In this document: one piece after another, positions 6,647 through 13,646 of the stretch | How the letters are laid out: every line of letters starts with the position of its first letter | How positions within the stretch are numbered: the first letter of the stretch is position 1 | Notes under the pieces: model-generated | Told to the model about the DNA's origin: nothing | Databases searched by the model: none | What the model saw: only the letters and a program-made list of their open reading frames with translations | Translations under genes and position numbers: made by a program | Origin: Pyrinomonadaceae bacterium | GTDB taxonomy: Bacteria > Acidobacteriota > Blastocatellia > Pyrinomonadales > Pyrinomonadaceae | Reading direction: 5' to 3' | Assembly: GCA_026786155.1 (NCBI GenBank) | Contig: JAJAYR010000457.1 | Location: forward strand, 1 to 15,031 | Length of the DNA stretch: 15,031 bases

Positions 6647-7780
6647 TTATCTTTCCTGCGTGTTCGTCGGTTCGGAGCGCGTTTCCGGCGCGTTCGGGTT
6701 ACTTCCCTGATTATTTGCCGCGCCGCGGTCGGCTCGCGGCGCAACCAAAGTATTGTTTGAATTTGCTCCGCTCGTTCCCGTCGTGTTTCCGCCGCTGTTC
6801 ATTGCGCCGGTCGTCGTTGTGGTCGTCTTGCTGCCGCCCGTGCCGCCGCTCAAAGATTTGATATACGCCACGAGCGAAATGAGTTGCTCCTCCGTTACCT
6901 GTCCTTTGTAGGTCGGCATAATCGGTTGATAACCTTCGACGATTTGCGACGACGGATTCAAAATCGAGTTGCGGATATATTCGTCGTCGGCGATGACCGT
7001 TTGCCCGCTCGCCAGTTTTACCTCGTGATTATAAATGCCTTCGAGTTTCGCGCCGCGCTGACTCGCGCCGCCTTCGTGACAAGACGCGCAGCCGAGTTTG
7101 TTTTGAAACAAATCCTGTCCGGCTTGCACCGGCGTTTGCCCGGAAACATTGCCTGACAGCCAGTTGTCAAAATCGCGCTGCTCCATCACATAAATCCAGC
7201 CGCCCATTCCCGAATGATTCAGCCCGCAGTATTCGGCGCAGTATAAATGATATTTACCCGGCTTGGTGGCGTTGAACCAAATCGTCGTGTAGCGTCCCGG
7301 AACCACGTCGGCTTTGGTGCGAAACGCCGGGATGTAGAAATTGTGCAGCACGTCTTCGGTCGTCATCGTCAATTTGATGTTGCGTCCGACCGGAATGTGC
7401 AGTTCGTTAATCTCGCGCTGTCCGGTGCTGTGCTGAAGTTTCCACATCCATTGTTTGCCGACGACGTAAATTTCCATCGCTTCGGCGGGCGGACGATACT
7501 GGTTGTAATAAACCACCGCGCCGCCGAGAAAAATCGTCATCGAGATCACGAACGGAATAACTGACCAGATGGTTTCGAGCGCGATTGAGCCGTGAATTTC
7601 CTCGCCGGTCGCAAATTTTTCTTTTTCACGATACCGAACGAAGAAATAGAGAATTACACCGACAATCGGAACCGTAAAACCGACGCTGATCAGAATCAGA
7701 TAGAAATACAGCGCGTCCACCTGCCACGCGAAAGTGGAAGCCTGTTCTGGAAATAGTGGAATCCAAGAGTTCGTTTGCAT
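6647..7780 (-). CDS. coxB: Cytochrome c oxidase subunit II with fused cytochrome c domain (caa3 type)
   Basis: 377 residues. Two membrane spans (about 24-49 and 68-92) anchor a cupredoxin domain with the CuA ligands His146 (DVLHNFYIP), Cys181, Glu183, Cys185, His189 and Met192 in CAEYCGLNHSGM. A class I cytochrome c domain follows, with haem site CASCH at 231-235 and a probable axial Met288 (PIMPTYKG). The fusion defines a caa3 oxidase, in which electrons pass from ACIII or a donor cytochrome through the tethered haem c to CuA. After about residue 311 there is a Gly/Thr/Asn/Ser-rich tail of some 65 residues with no predicted fold. The start at 7780 lacks a Shine-Dalgarno and follows a repeat-rich 91-base spacer. 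Confidence 0.95.
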   Translation of the reverse strand: MQTNSWIPLFPEQASTFAWQVDALYFYLILISVGFTVPIVGVILYFFVRYREKEKFATGEEIHGSIALETIWSVIPFVISMTIFLGGAVVYYNQYRPPAEAMEIYVVGKQWMWKLQHSTGQREINELHIPVGRNIKLTMTTEDVLHNFYIPAFRTKADVVPGRYTTIWFNATKPGKYHLYCAEYCGLNHSGMGGWIYVMEQRDFDNWLSGNVSGQTPVQAGQDLFQNKLGCASCHEGGASQRGAKLEGIYNHEVKLASGQTVIADDEYIRNSILNPSSQIVEGYQPIMPTYKGQVTEEQLISLVAYIKSLSGGTGGSKTTTTTTGAMNSGGNTTGTSGANSNNTLVAPRADRGAANNQGSNPNAPETRSEPTNTQER

Positions 7781-7794
7781 AATCTAATTTAATC

Positions 7795-7874
7795 GAGAAA
7801 TGAAAGATGAGAAATGAAGACTAAATTCTGCCTGAAACAAATTTCGATTCCAAATTCTCATTTCTCATTTTTCA
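7795..7874. repeat. Inverted 7-bp repeat arrays between the SCO gene and coxB
   Basis: Left units are GAGAAAT, GAAAGAT, GAGAAAT and GAAGACT (7795-7822). Right units are ATTCTCA, TTTCTCA and TTTTTCA (7854-7874). Segments 7802-7817 and 7858-7873 are complementary at 15 of 16 positions with a 40-base loop. The right array runs into the TGA stop codon of the SCO gene (7872-7874). Confidence 0.82.
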
Positions 7875-8768
7875 CTTAATTCTACCGCGCCTCCAAAAGA
7901 CGAAAATCATTCCGCCCAATCCCAAAATAGTGGCAATCGCCATCAAGCGCAGAACCTTTAAAATCGCCAGCCCGTATTTTCCGGTCGAAGGGTCGTAGTG
8001 AAAACAATATAAATAAAGTTTTTCCACCGCGCTGCCGATTTTGCCTTCCGCCGACTCCATCAAACCCAGCTTCAAATCCTTCGGCGCGTAATCAATGCCG
8101 TAAAAGTATTTGGAAATCTTGCCGTCCGGCGTGATTAACGTAACGCCGCCCGCGTGAGCAAATTGGTTGGTCGCCTCGTCAAATTGATAACTGAAACCGA
8201 CCGCCTGCGTAACTTTATCAATCTCGCTCTGCGTTCCGGTCAGGAAATGCCAGCCGTTTTCCGCGCCTTTGCGCTCGTATCTGTTCAAATAACTCGCCTT
8301 TTTATTTTTGGTCAAATCCGGCTTGTCGTTTTCCCGCGCGTCGAAACTGATTGCCACGACATCGAATTCCTTGCCCGCGTCGAACGAAATCCCTTTCAAA
8401 CTGCCGGTCAAACCGTTCAAAACTTCGTTGCAGAGCATCGGGCATTCGTAATAAACCAGTGCTAAAACGACTGGTCTGCCTTTGCCGAAATAGCTGCCGA
8501 GCTGAACGACATTGCCGTTTTCATCTTTGAACTCCGCGTCGAGCGGCAATTGCCCGTTCAGATTCTGTTCGATGCCGACCGTTTTCAAAACCGGCGGCAA
8601 CCCCGAACTGACTCCGACTTGCGACGGGTCGTAAGTTTTCGGCGCGTAAAGCGGCGAGTTATAATGCTCGGACTTCTGCGCCGCGACATTCATCGCCAAA
8701 ACTAAAATCGCCAAACTCAATAAAAGTTTCAGTTTCAAAATCGCTGAAATCGCTGAACTTTTTCTCAT
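7872..8768 (-). CDS. SCO1/SenC-family copper chaperone
   Basis: 298 residues. The N-terminal signal sequence (about 1-30, ending NVAAQK) exports a thioredoxin-fold domain. The copper-binding motif CPMLC (Cys109, Cys113) and the distal His205 (QFAHAGG) are all present, as are GRPVVLALVYYECP and TLITPDGKISKYFYGIDY. A C-terminal span (about 268-291) followed by RRGR anchors it in the membrane. Family members deliver copper to the CuA site of subunit II or act as thiol reductants for it; the neighbour two bases of logic away is coxB, whose CuA site is intact. It starts 78 bases after the small membrane protein gene and ends 91 bases before coxB. Only a weak GGTG precedes the start at 8768. Confidence 0.93.
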   Translation of the reverse strand: MRKSSAISAILKLKLLLSLAILVLAMNVAAQKSEHYNSPLYAPKTYDPSQVGVSSGLPPVLKTVGIEQNLNGQLPLDAEFKDENGNVVQLGSYFGKGRPVVLALVYYECPMLCNEVLNGLTGSLKGISFDAGKEFDVVAISFDARENDKPDLTKNKKASYLNRYERKGAENGWHFLTGTQSEIDKVTQAVGFSYQFDEATNQFAHAGGVTLITPDGKISKYFYGIDYAPKDLKLGLMESAEGKIGSAVEKLYLYCFHYDPSTGKYGLAILKVLRLMAIATILGLGGMIFVFWRRGRIK

Positions 8769-8807
8769 AATATCTTCACCGAAGAGATAGTCAGGTTCAA
8801 GATTTAT

Positions 8808-8842
8808 TCATCCCTCATCCCTCATCCCTCATCCTTCATCCC
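8808..8842. repeat. Five tandem 7-bp units upstream of the SCO gene
   Basis: Plus-strand units are TCATCCC, TCATCCC, TCATCCC, TCATCCT and TCATCCC, almost uninterrupted. They occupy half of the 78-base spacer. Confidence 0.93.
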
Positions 8843-8846
8843 TTAT

Positions 8847-9383
8847 TTACCGCCGTTTGTCGCTTGCGATTCTGCCCGCGCTCGAATACGAAGTGAATCT
8901 CTGCGCCTCGTCCAAAGCCTTCTGCGTTTGCTCGCCGCTTCTGGTTTTGACATTTTCCTGAAGCAGTTTGGCTTTGGCTTCTTCAATCGGCAAAGTTACA
9001 ACCATCCCGGTTTTCAAGTCTTTCTGTCCGTCCTTCCACTGCTTTTCCCATTGGTCGCGCAGTTCGCGGTATTCCGACTGCGGAGCTTTCAGTTCTAAAT
9101 TAACGAATCCGTTCTGGCTCTCCACGCCGTATCCCGGAGCGGCTTGCAGACGCGGTTCGGGCGGCAGACTTTCCCGCGAATTCATCATCATCGGGCTTTT
9201 CGTATCCTTCGTTTCCGCCGCCTGGTCTTCCATCACGTTTTGCAGAAAATACATCAAGCCGAAAGTTACGACGATTAACAAAAACAAGCCGACCGCGAAG
9301 TAAATTACGCCGCGCATTCCGATGATGTTGGTTTCGTAAGTTCGGTCGTAATTTACAAAAGATTTTTCGTGTTTCGTTGCCAT
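8847..9383 (-). CDS. Single-span membrane protein of unknown function linked to ACIII/oxidase genes
   Basis: 178 residues. A soluble N-terminus (ATKHEKSFVNYDRTYETN) precedes one membrane helix (about 25-48, MRGVIYFAVGLFLLIVVTFGLMYFL split by the span). The remainder is an extracytoplasmic tail with PPEPRLQ (74-80), YRELRDQWEKQW (105-116) and VVTLPIEEAKAKLL (128-141). I recall EPRLQ plus a PIxxAxxLL motif in uncharacterised proteins encoded beside SCO and cytochrome oxidase genes in Acidobacteriota and Planctomycetes, but I cannot name a characterised member. Its place between actF and the SCO gene suggests an accessory or linker role; in position it resembles the single-span ActG of other ACIII clusters, though I cannot show homology. 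It contains no Cys or haem motif. No Shine-Dalgarno precedes 9383. Confidence 0.75.
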   Translation of the reverse strand: MATKHEKSFVNYDRTYETNIIGMRGVIYFAVGLFLLIVVTFGLMYFLQNVMEDQAAETKDTKSPMMMNSRESLPPEPRLQAAPGYGVESQNGFVNLELKAPQSEYRELRDQWEKQWKDGQKDLKTGMVVTLPIEEAKAKLLQENVKTRSGEQTQKALDEAQRFTSYSSAGRIASDKRR

Positions 9384-9462
9384 ACAGTCAATTATGAATC
9401 GTGAACCTTCAATTACGAATTCGAGCGATTATGAAATCTCGTAATCTAAAATTCGTATTTTT
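9384..9462. repeat. Degenerate short repeats in the actF spacer
   Basis: The spacer holds imperfect repeats of the type CAATTATGAATC and CAATTACGAATT spaced 21 bases apart (three 7-bp steps), followed by related AATCTAAAATTCG sequence. It appears to be a decayed version of the arrays in neighbouring spacers. Confidence 0.45.
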
Positions 9463-10707
9463 CTAATGTCCTTTGCCGTGATTGATCGCGCTCTCTAAAT
9501 ACGGGTCGTTAATCGGCACGAGCGGACGTTTCATCAATTCGCCGAAGAAATACCACAGCCAAATTCCGCCGACTCCGAGCGGCGCGACGAGATACATCCA
9601 ACTGAAACTGTTCATAAAGTCCGCTGATTTGCCGTCCATTCCGATTTGCGGACTCGGACCAATCAGGTAAAACATATCAACGAGCCGTAAAATTAAAATA
9701 AAAATCGCCGTCGCCGCCAGCCATTTGGCGTTACGCTTCAAATCGCGGTTGAGCAGCACGAGAAACGGGAAAGCGAAGTGGAAAACAATCAGCAAAATCC
9801 CGATAACGCCCCACGTTCCTTCCATTCGCGTCAGATACCAGCGCGTTTCTTCCGGCAAATTCCCCGACCAGATAATCAGAAACTGCGAGAAATTGAAATA
9901 CGCCCAAACCATCACGAGCGCGAGCATCAATTTCCCGATGTCTTGAAAATGGCGGCTTCCTAAAATCCGGTTCAGCGGTGCTTTGTTCGCTAAAACCGCG
10001 AGCAGCGCGACTGAAAAACAGAAGCAGCTTAAAGCCCAGCTAACCGCAAACAGCAATCCCCAAATCGTCGAAAACCAATGCGGGTCGAGCGTCATTACCC
10101 AATCAATCGCGGCAAAGCTAACGACTAAAACATAGAAAACCATCGTTGGACCGGAAAACTTCGACAAATCTTCCGCCATTTTCAAAGCCGTTTCAAAATC
10201 GTCCGTTTGGTCTTGCTGCAATGACCATTTGTTGAGGAAATAAGCCATTATTCCCCACAAAACGAAATACAGCGCGGCGCGGATGATAAACCAATGTTCG
10301 GTCAGATACGGTTGTTTCCATTCAACGATTTTATCGTCCGTGCCAATCAGATGTGTCCATTCGTAAATCGAATGAGTCGCCACGCCGACGGCAATCGGAA
10401 CAAACAAAACGGCGATTATCGGCAGCGTCCGCGAACACGCTTCGGCGATGCGGCGAATGACGATTCCCCACGCGCCGCCCGTCAAATGCTGCAAAATCAA
10501 AATGCCCAAACCGCCGATGCCGATGCCGCCCCAGAAGATAAAACCCAAAAGCCACGAGCGCAAGGCTTGTTCGCGCTGTTCAGGAAAAAATACGGCGATG
10601 CCCAAAATAACAATCGAAAAAATTCCGCCGATGCCGAGCGCGATGGTTCGCCAGCGATTGAGGTCGGCGGGCGCATTATAATTTATAAATTCTTCTTCTC
10701 TGTTCAT
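9463..10707 (-). CDS. actF: Alternative complex III subunit ActF (NrfD-like membrane subunit)
   Basis: 414 residues with about ten membrane helices after a short soluble start (MNREEEFINYNAPADLNRWR). It is a PsrC/NrfD-type integral membrane subunit paralogous to ActC. Recognisable parts are FWGGIGIGGLGILILQHLTGG (58-78), ATHSIYEWTH (110-119), a histidine-bearing loop, VMTLDPHWFSTIWG and WAYFNFSQFLIIWSGNLPEE. In characterised ACIII, ActC and ActF form two membrane halves; quinol oxidation is assigned to ActC, while ActF may take part in proton movement. The start codon directly follows the actE stop with no spacer. GGAGGAAGG ends six bases upstream, a usable ribosome site. The C-terminus ends in NHGKGH. 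Confidence 0.93.
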   Translation of the reverse strand: MNREEEFINYNAPADLNRWRTIALGIGGIFSIVILGIAVFFPEQREQALRSWLLGFIFWGGIGIGGLGILILQHLTGGAWGIVIRRIAEACSRTLPIIAVLFVPIAVGVATHSIYEWTHLIGTDDKIVEWKQPYLTEHWFIIRAALYFVLWGIMAYFLNKWSLQQDQTDDFETALKMAEDLSKFSGPTMVFYVLVVSFAAIDWVMTLDPHWFSTIWGLLFAVSWALSCFCFSVALLAVLANKAPLNRILGSRHFQDIGKLMLALVMVWAYFNFSQFLIIWSGNLPEETRWYLTRMEGTWGVIGILLIVFHFAFPFLVLLNRDLKRNAKWLAATAIFILILRLVDMFYLIGPSPQIGMDGKSADFMNSFSWMYLVAPLGVGGIWLWYFFGELMKRPLVPINDPYLESAINHGKGH

Positions 10708-11478
10708 TTATCGCCTTCCTCCCGAAGTGTTAGCGTTCGGCGCGGTCGCCGTATTCGCATTGCTCGTCGTCGGAGTTGCGCCGTTCGTATTATTAGCCGG
10801 AGGCATTGACATATTTCCGTTCGGATTTTGGCTGATTTGCAAAGTACGAATATAAGCGACGATTGCCCAGCGGTCAGCGGGCGGAACTTGCGAAGCGTAA
10901 CCGCTCATCTTGCCCTGCCCGTTGGTAATGACATTGTAAAAATGTCCGACAGGAGCGTTTCGCAAACGGTCGTCGTTGTAAGTCGGCGGTTTGGAAAATC
11001 CGCGCCGCACAATCATTCCGTCGCCATTCCCGACCGGACCGTGACAGACGATGCAGAAAACTTTATATCGCTGCTCACCGCGGTCAAGCAGTTCTTTAGT
11101 TACGGGAACGGGGAAATCGCTGACCAATCCCGAAAAATCGGTCATCAAAGTATTGCCCGAAGCATCAATTGCCGGTGTCGCCGCCGGATTCGGCGCGGGC
11201 GTTTGTCCACCGGTTTCGGTTTTGCCGGTGTAAAAGGCTTTATCTTCACGAAGGAATCCGCGCGGCACCGTGCCTTCCGACAAATCGCGCGAAGCCCGAT
11301 TATCGCTGAAAAAATCGCTTTTTTTATAAGCCTTGTAACGCGGCTGGTCTTGCATATCGTAACGACAACCAATCGCCAGAAGGCAGAAGGCAGTCAGCAG
11401 AAAGCAGTAAATCATCCGCTTACCGTTTTTTGATAACTGATAACTGATATTTGATAACTGATTACTATTCTTCGACAT
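10708..11478 (-). CDS. actE: Alternative complex III subunit ActE, mono-haem cytochrome c lipoprotein
   Basis: 256 residues. The N-terminus is a lipoprotein signal with lipobox LAIGC (Cys38). The mature protein begins RYDMQDQPRYKAYKKSDFF, typical of ActE, and has a haem c site CIVCH (142-146) with probable axial Met191 (GQGKMSGYASQVPPADRW). It should pass electrons from the ActB clusters to the oxidase. The last 36 residues are Asn/Thr/Ala-rich and probably disordered. The ATG at 11478 is chosen because AGGAGG lies six bases upstream; the TTG at 11481 is rejected, and the Met at 11415 would give a signal without basic residues. The gene overlaps the end of actD by 14 bases. Most of the first 38 codons are made of two 7-bp repeat arrays (11431-11465 and 11377-11411), so the exported signal is built from repeat DNA. 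Confidence 0.94.
   Translation of the reverse strand: MSKNSNQLSNISYQLSKNGKRMIYCFLLTAFCLLAIGCRYDMQDQPRYKAYKKSDFFSDNRASRDLSEGTVPRGFLREDKAFYTGKTETGGQTPAPNPAATPAIDASGNTLMTDFSGLVSDFPVPVTKELLDRGEQRYKVFCIVCHGPVGNGDGMIVRRGFSKPPTYNDDRLRNAPVGHFYNVITNGQGKMSGYASQVPPADRWAIVAYIRTLQISQNPNGNMSMPPANNTNGATPTTSNANTATAPNANTSGGRR
11377..11411. repeat. 7-bp repeat array encoding the hydrophobic core of the ActE signal peptide
   Basis: Plus-strand units are CAGAAGG, CAGAAGG, CAGTCAG, CAGAAAG and CAGTAAA. Read on the minus strand they encode the FLLTAFCLL part of the lipoprotein signal. Related CTTCTGC/CTTCCGC units occur in the coxA-coxC spacer. Confidence 0.88.
11431..11465. repeat. 7-bp repeat array at the actD-actE junction
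   Basis: Plus-strand units are TGATAAC, TGATAAC, TGATATT, TGATAAC and TGATTAC. On the minus strand the array begins at the actD stop codon and encodes the polar start of ActE (NQLSNISYQLSK). Confidence 0.9.
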
Positions 11479-11998
11479 CAAAAACCTCCTGTGCGTTCAG
11501 GCTCTGCATAAAATTTCTCGTTTCGTCGTAATCGAATTTCGGGTCTTTGCGCTCAATCAACAAAAAGAACTTTTCGCGCGTCGCCAAAGCAAAACGCGGC
11601 ACGTTGAAAACCGGATGATACGGCTGCGGCAAACCGTTTAATAAAATCATTCCGAAGACGGCGGCGAACGAGGCGAACAAAATCGTCAACTCGAAAGCCG
11701 ACGGAATAAACGACGGCAAACTGAAATGCGGGCGACCGCCAACGATAATCGGGTAATCAATGACGTGAACGAAAACCTGCAAACCGATGCCGGTCAAAAG
11801 TCCGGCGATGCCGCCGCCCAGAACCATAAACGGCAGAATCGAACGCTTGATGCCGAGTGCTTCGTCAATTTCGTGAATCGGAAACGGCGAAAAGGCATCG
11901 GTTTTTTTATAACCGGCTTCCCGGATTTTATTCGCCGCTTCCACCAATTGGGTCGGCGTATCAAATTCCGCTAACAATCCGTAAATTTTCTTATCCAT
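11465..11998 (-). CDS. actD: Alternative complex III subunit ActD (DUF3341 family)
   Basis: 177 residues. An N-terminal soluble domain opens KKIYGLLAEFDTPTQLVEAA and includes GYKKTDAFSPFPIHEIDEALG, which is characteristic of the DUF3341/ActD family. Two membrane helices follow (about 55-78 and 100-122) and then a cytoplasmic tail with NVPRFALATREKFFLLIERKDPKFD. ActD carries no cofactor and is a structural membrane subunit that packs against ActC/ActF. The ATG at 11998 is used because the family starts at this position. The in-frame TTG at 12055 would add 19 residues encoded by the palindromic spacer element. AAGG is present but only two bases from the ATG, so initiation looks weak. The stop overlaps the start of actE. 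Confidence 0.93.
   Translation of the reverse strand: MDKKIYGLLAEFDTPTQLVEAANKIREAGYKKTDAFSPFPIHEIDEALGIKRSILPFMVLGGGIAGLLTGIGLQVFVHVIDYPIIVGGRPHFSLPSFIPSAFELTILFASFAAVFGMILLNGLPQPYHPVFNVPRFALATREKFFLLIERKDPKFDYDETRNFMQSLNAQEVFDVEE
11485..11490 (-). promoter_or_regulatory. Ribosome binding site of actE
   Basis: AGGAGG on the minus strand is followed by six bases and the ATG at 11478. It lies inside the actD coding region and decides the actE start. Confidence 0.88.
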
Positions 11999-12017
11999 AA
12001 CCTTTTCGCGTTCGGCA

Positions 12018-12105
12018 TTGCAGTCAACCGTCCAAACTGGCAAACGGTTTGACACGGGTGAGTTGCCCTTAGTAACCGTCTGCGGACGAGTTCGGTTGAC
12101 TGCAA
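12018..12105. repeat. 88-bp palindromic element in the actC-actD spacer
   Basis: Perfect 13-bp inverted repeats TTGCAGTCAACCG (12018-12030) and CGGTTGACTGCAA (12093-12105) bound a 62-base interior. The interior holds three smaller palindromes: CAAAC-G-GTTTG (12041-12051), GGG/CCC around seven bases (12055-12067), and CGTC/GACG around four bases (12077-12088). A transcript of either strand could fold into a cloverleaf-like structure. No clear target-site duplication is visible. It could be a small non-autonomous mobile element, a REP-like repeat or a structured RNA. Confidence 0.65.
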
Positions 12106-12151
12106 ACTTATTCTACAAAATTTTTCGCCTGTCTTTCATCCTTATCTATGT

Positions 12152-13615
12152 CTATGTTTCCAATTTATCGCGTTTTCTGCCCGGCGATTCATTAACTCCG
12201 CCGACAAACGTATCGTCGGCGTGTTCGTGTCCGCCATGCGCGACTTGCGCGTCCGGCAAAAGCGTCCTGACCTCGAAAATCGAGATAATCGGCAGGAAGC
12301 GGACGAACAAATAAATCAATGTAAAAAAGAATCCGATTGTTCCGAGAAACATTGACCAGTCAAACATCGTCGGCGAATACATCGCCCACGACGACGGCAG
12401 AAAATCGCGGTGCAGACTCGTTACGATAATCACGAAGCGTTCGAGCCACATCCCGACACTGACGACAATCGAAATGACGAACAGCCAAAATTCGCTTTCG
12501 CGGAAACGCCTGAACCACAAAAGCTGAATTGACATGCCGTTGCACAAAATCAGGAGCCAGTAAAACCACCAATACGGACCGTTCCAAATACGATTTTTTA
12601 TCATAAAATACTCGTATTCGTTCGCGCTATACCAGCCGAAAAACGCTTCCATCGCGTAACCATAGACGACGATTAAGCCGGTCGCCAGCATCACCTTCGC
12701 CATATAAACGAGGTGCGTGTGCGTGATGAAATCCTGCATTTTATACAGGCGGCGTAGCGGAATGCACAAAATCAAAACCATCGCAAACCCGGCGAAAACT
12801 GCTCCGGCGACGAAATACGGCGGAAAAATCGTCGCGTGCCAACCGGGAAGCTGCGCCACCGAGAAGTCTAATGAAACAATCGAGTGAACCGACAAAACGA
12901 GCGGCGTGGAAAGCCCGGCGAGCAGCAGATACGCGATTTCGTAACGATGCCAATGCCGCGCCGAACCGCGCCAGCCCATCGCCAGCAAACCGTAAATAAG
13001 TTTAAAGTATTTGTTTTTCGCCCGGTCGCGCAAAGTCGCCAAATCGGGAATCAAACCGACATACCAAAAAAGTGCCGAAACCGTCGCATACGTTGAAACC
13101 GCGAAAACGTCCCACATCAAAGGCGAACGAAATTGGGGCCACATCCCCATCGTGTTCGGGTATGGAAACAGCCAGTATGCCAGCCACGGGCGACCCGTGT
13201 GCAGAAGCGGAAAAAGTCCGGCGCAAGCTACCGCGAACAGCGTCATCGCTTCGGCGAAACGGTTAATCGAAGTGCGCCATTTTTGATTAAGCAGCAGGAG
13301 AATTGCGGAAATCAGCGTTCCGGCGTGTCCGATGCCGATCCACCAGACGAAATTGATGATGTCGAACGCCCAGCCGATTGGTTGGTTGTTGCCCCAAATC
13401 CCGACACCGGTCGTAACCAGATAAACGACGGTGAACAAAAGTGATTGGGCGACCAGAAAGGCGATTCCGAACCCGATGAACCAGTGATAAGGGGTTTTTT
13501 TCTTTAACGCCAAATCTCCGATTTGGTCGGACACCGACCCGAACGTATGTTCGCCTTCGACCATCGGCGGTCGAAGCCTTCTTTCTAGTGCTTTTGCGTC
13601 TTCTACATTTTGCAT
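12152..13615 (-). CDS. actC: Alternative complex III subunit ActC (NrfD-like, quinol-binding membrane subunit)
   Basis: 487 residues with about ten membrane helices and a soluble start (MQNVEDAKALERRLRPP). Family signs include NFVWWIGIGHAGTLISAILLL with His97, FPLLHTGRPW (135-144), the RYEIAYLLLAGLSTPLVLSVHS stretch around 224-244, and SLDFSVAQLPGWHATIFPPYF (248-268), which carries the acidic and His residues of the periplasmic-side quinol site. In ACIII this subunit oxidises menaquinol and passes electrons to the ActB iron-sulfur clusters. The gene starts 31 bases after actB and is followed by an unusually long 153-base spacer containing a palindromic element. Only a weak GGGA precedes the start. 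The C-terminus (HGGHEHADDTFVGGVNESPG...) is hydrophilic and cytoplasmic by prediction. Confidence 0.95.
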   Translation of the reverse strand: MQNVEDAKALERRLRPPMVEGEHTFGSVSDQIGDLALKKKTPYHWFIGFGIAFLVAQSLLFTVVYLVTTGVGIWGNNQPIGWAFDIINFVWWIGIGHAGTLISAILLLLNQKWRTSINRFAEAMTLFAVACAGLFPLLHTGRPWLAYWLFPYPNTMGMWPQFRSPLMWDVFAVSTYATVSALFWYVGLIPDLATLRDRAKNKYFKLIYGLLAMGWRGSARHWHRYEIAYLLLAGLSTPLVLSVHSIVSLDFSVAQLPGWHATIFPPYFVAGAVFAGFAMVLILCIPLRRLYKMQDFITHTHLVYMAKVMLATGLIVVYGYAMEAFFGWYSANEYEYFMIKNRIWNGPYWWFYWLLILCNGMSIQLLWFRRFRESEFWLFVISIVVSVGMWLERFVIIVTSLHRDFLPSSWAMYSPTMFDWSMFLGTIGFFFTLIYLFVRFLPIISIFEVRTLLPDAQVAHGGHEHADDTFVGGVNESPGRKRDKLET

Positions 13616-13646
13616 CTTGATTCCCGATTATTTTTCGTTAAAAATT

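Noticed and set aside
8808..8842. CRISPR-like array
   Set aside because: The units are 7 bp and contiguous with no spacers.
10828..11433. 201-codon plus-strand open frame opposite actE
   Set aside because: It is a shadow of the cytochrome c coding sequence, with low-quality composition and no domain.
11999..12055. Upstream TTG extension of actD
   Set aside because: It would add 19 residues derived from the palindromic spacer element; the ActD family begins at the ATG at 11998.
12018..12105. tRNA gene suggested by the cloverleaf-like fold
   Set aside because: The outer stem is 13 bp, no T-loop GTTCRA consensus is placed correctly, there is no 7-base anticodon loop and the arm lengths do not fit.
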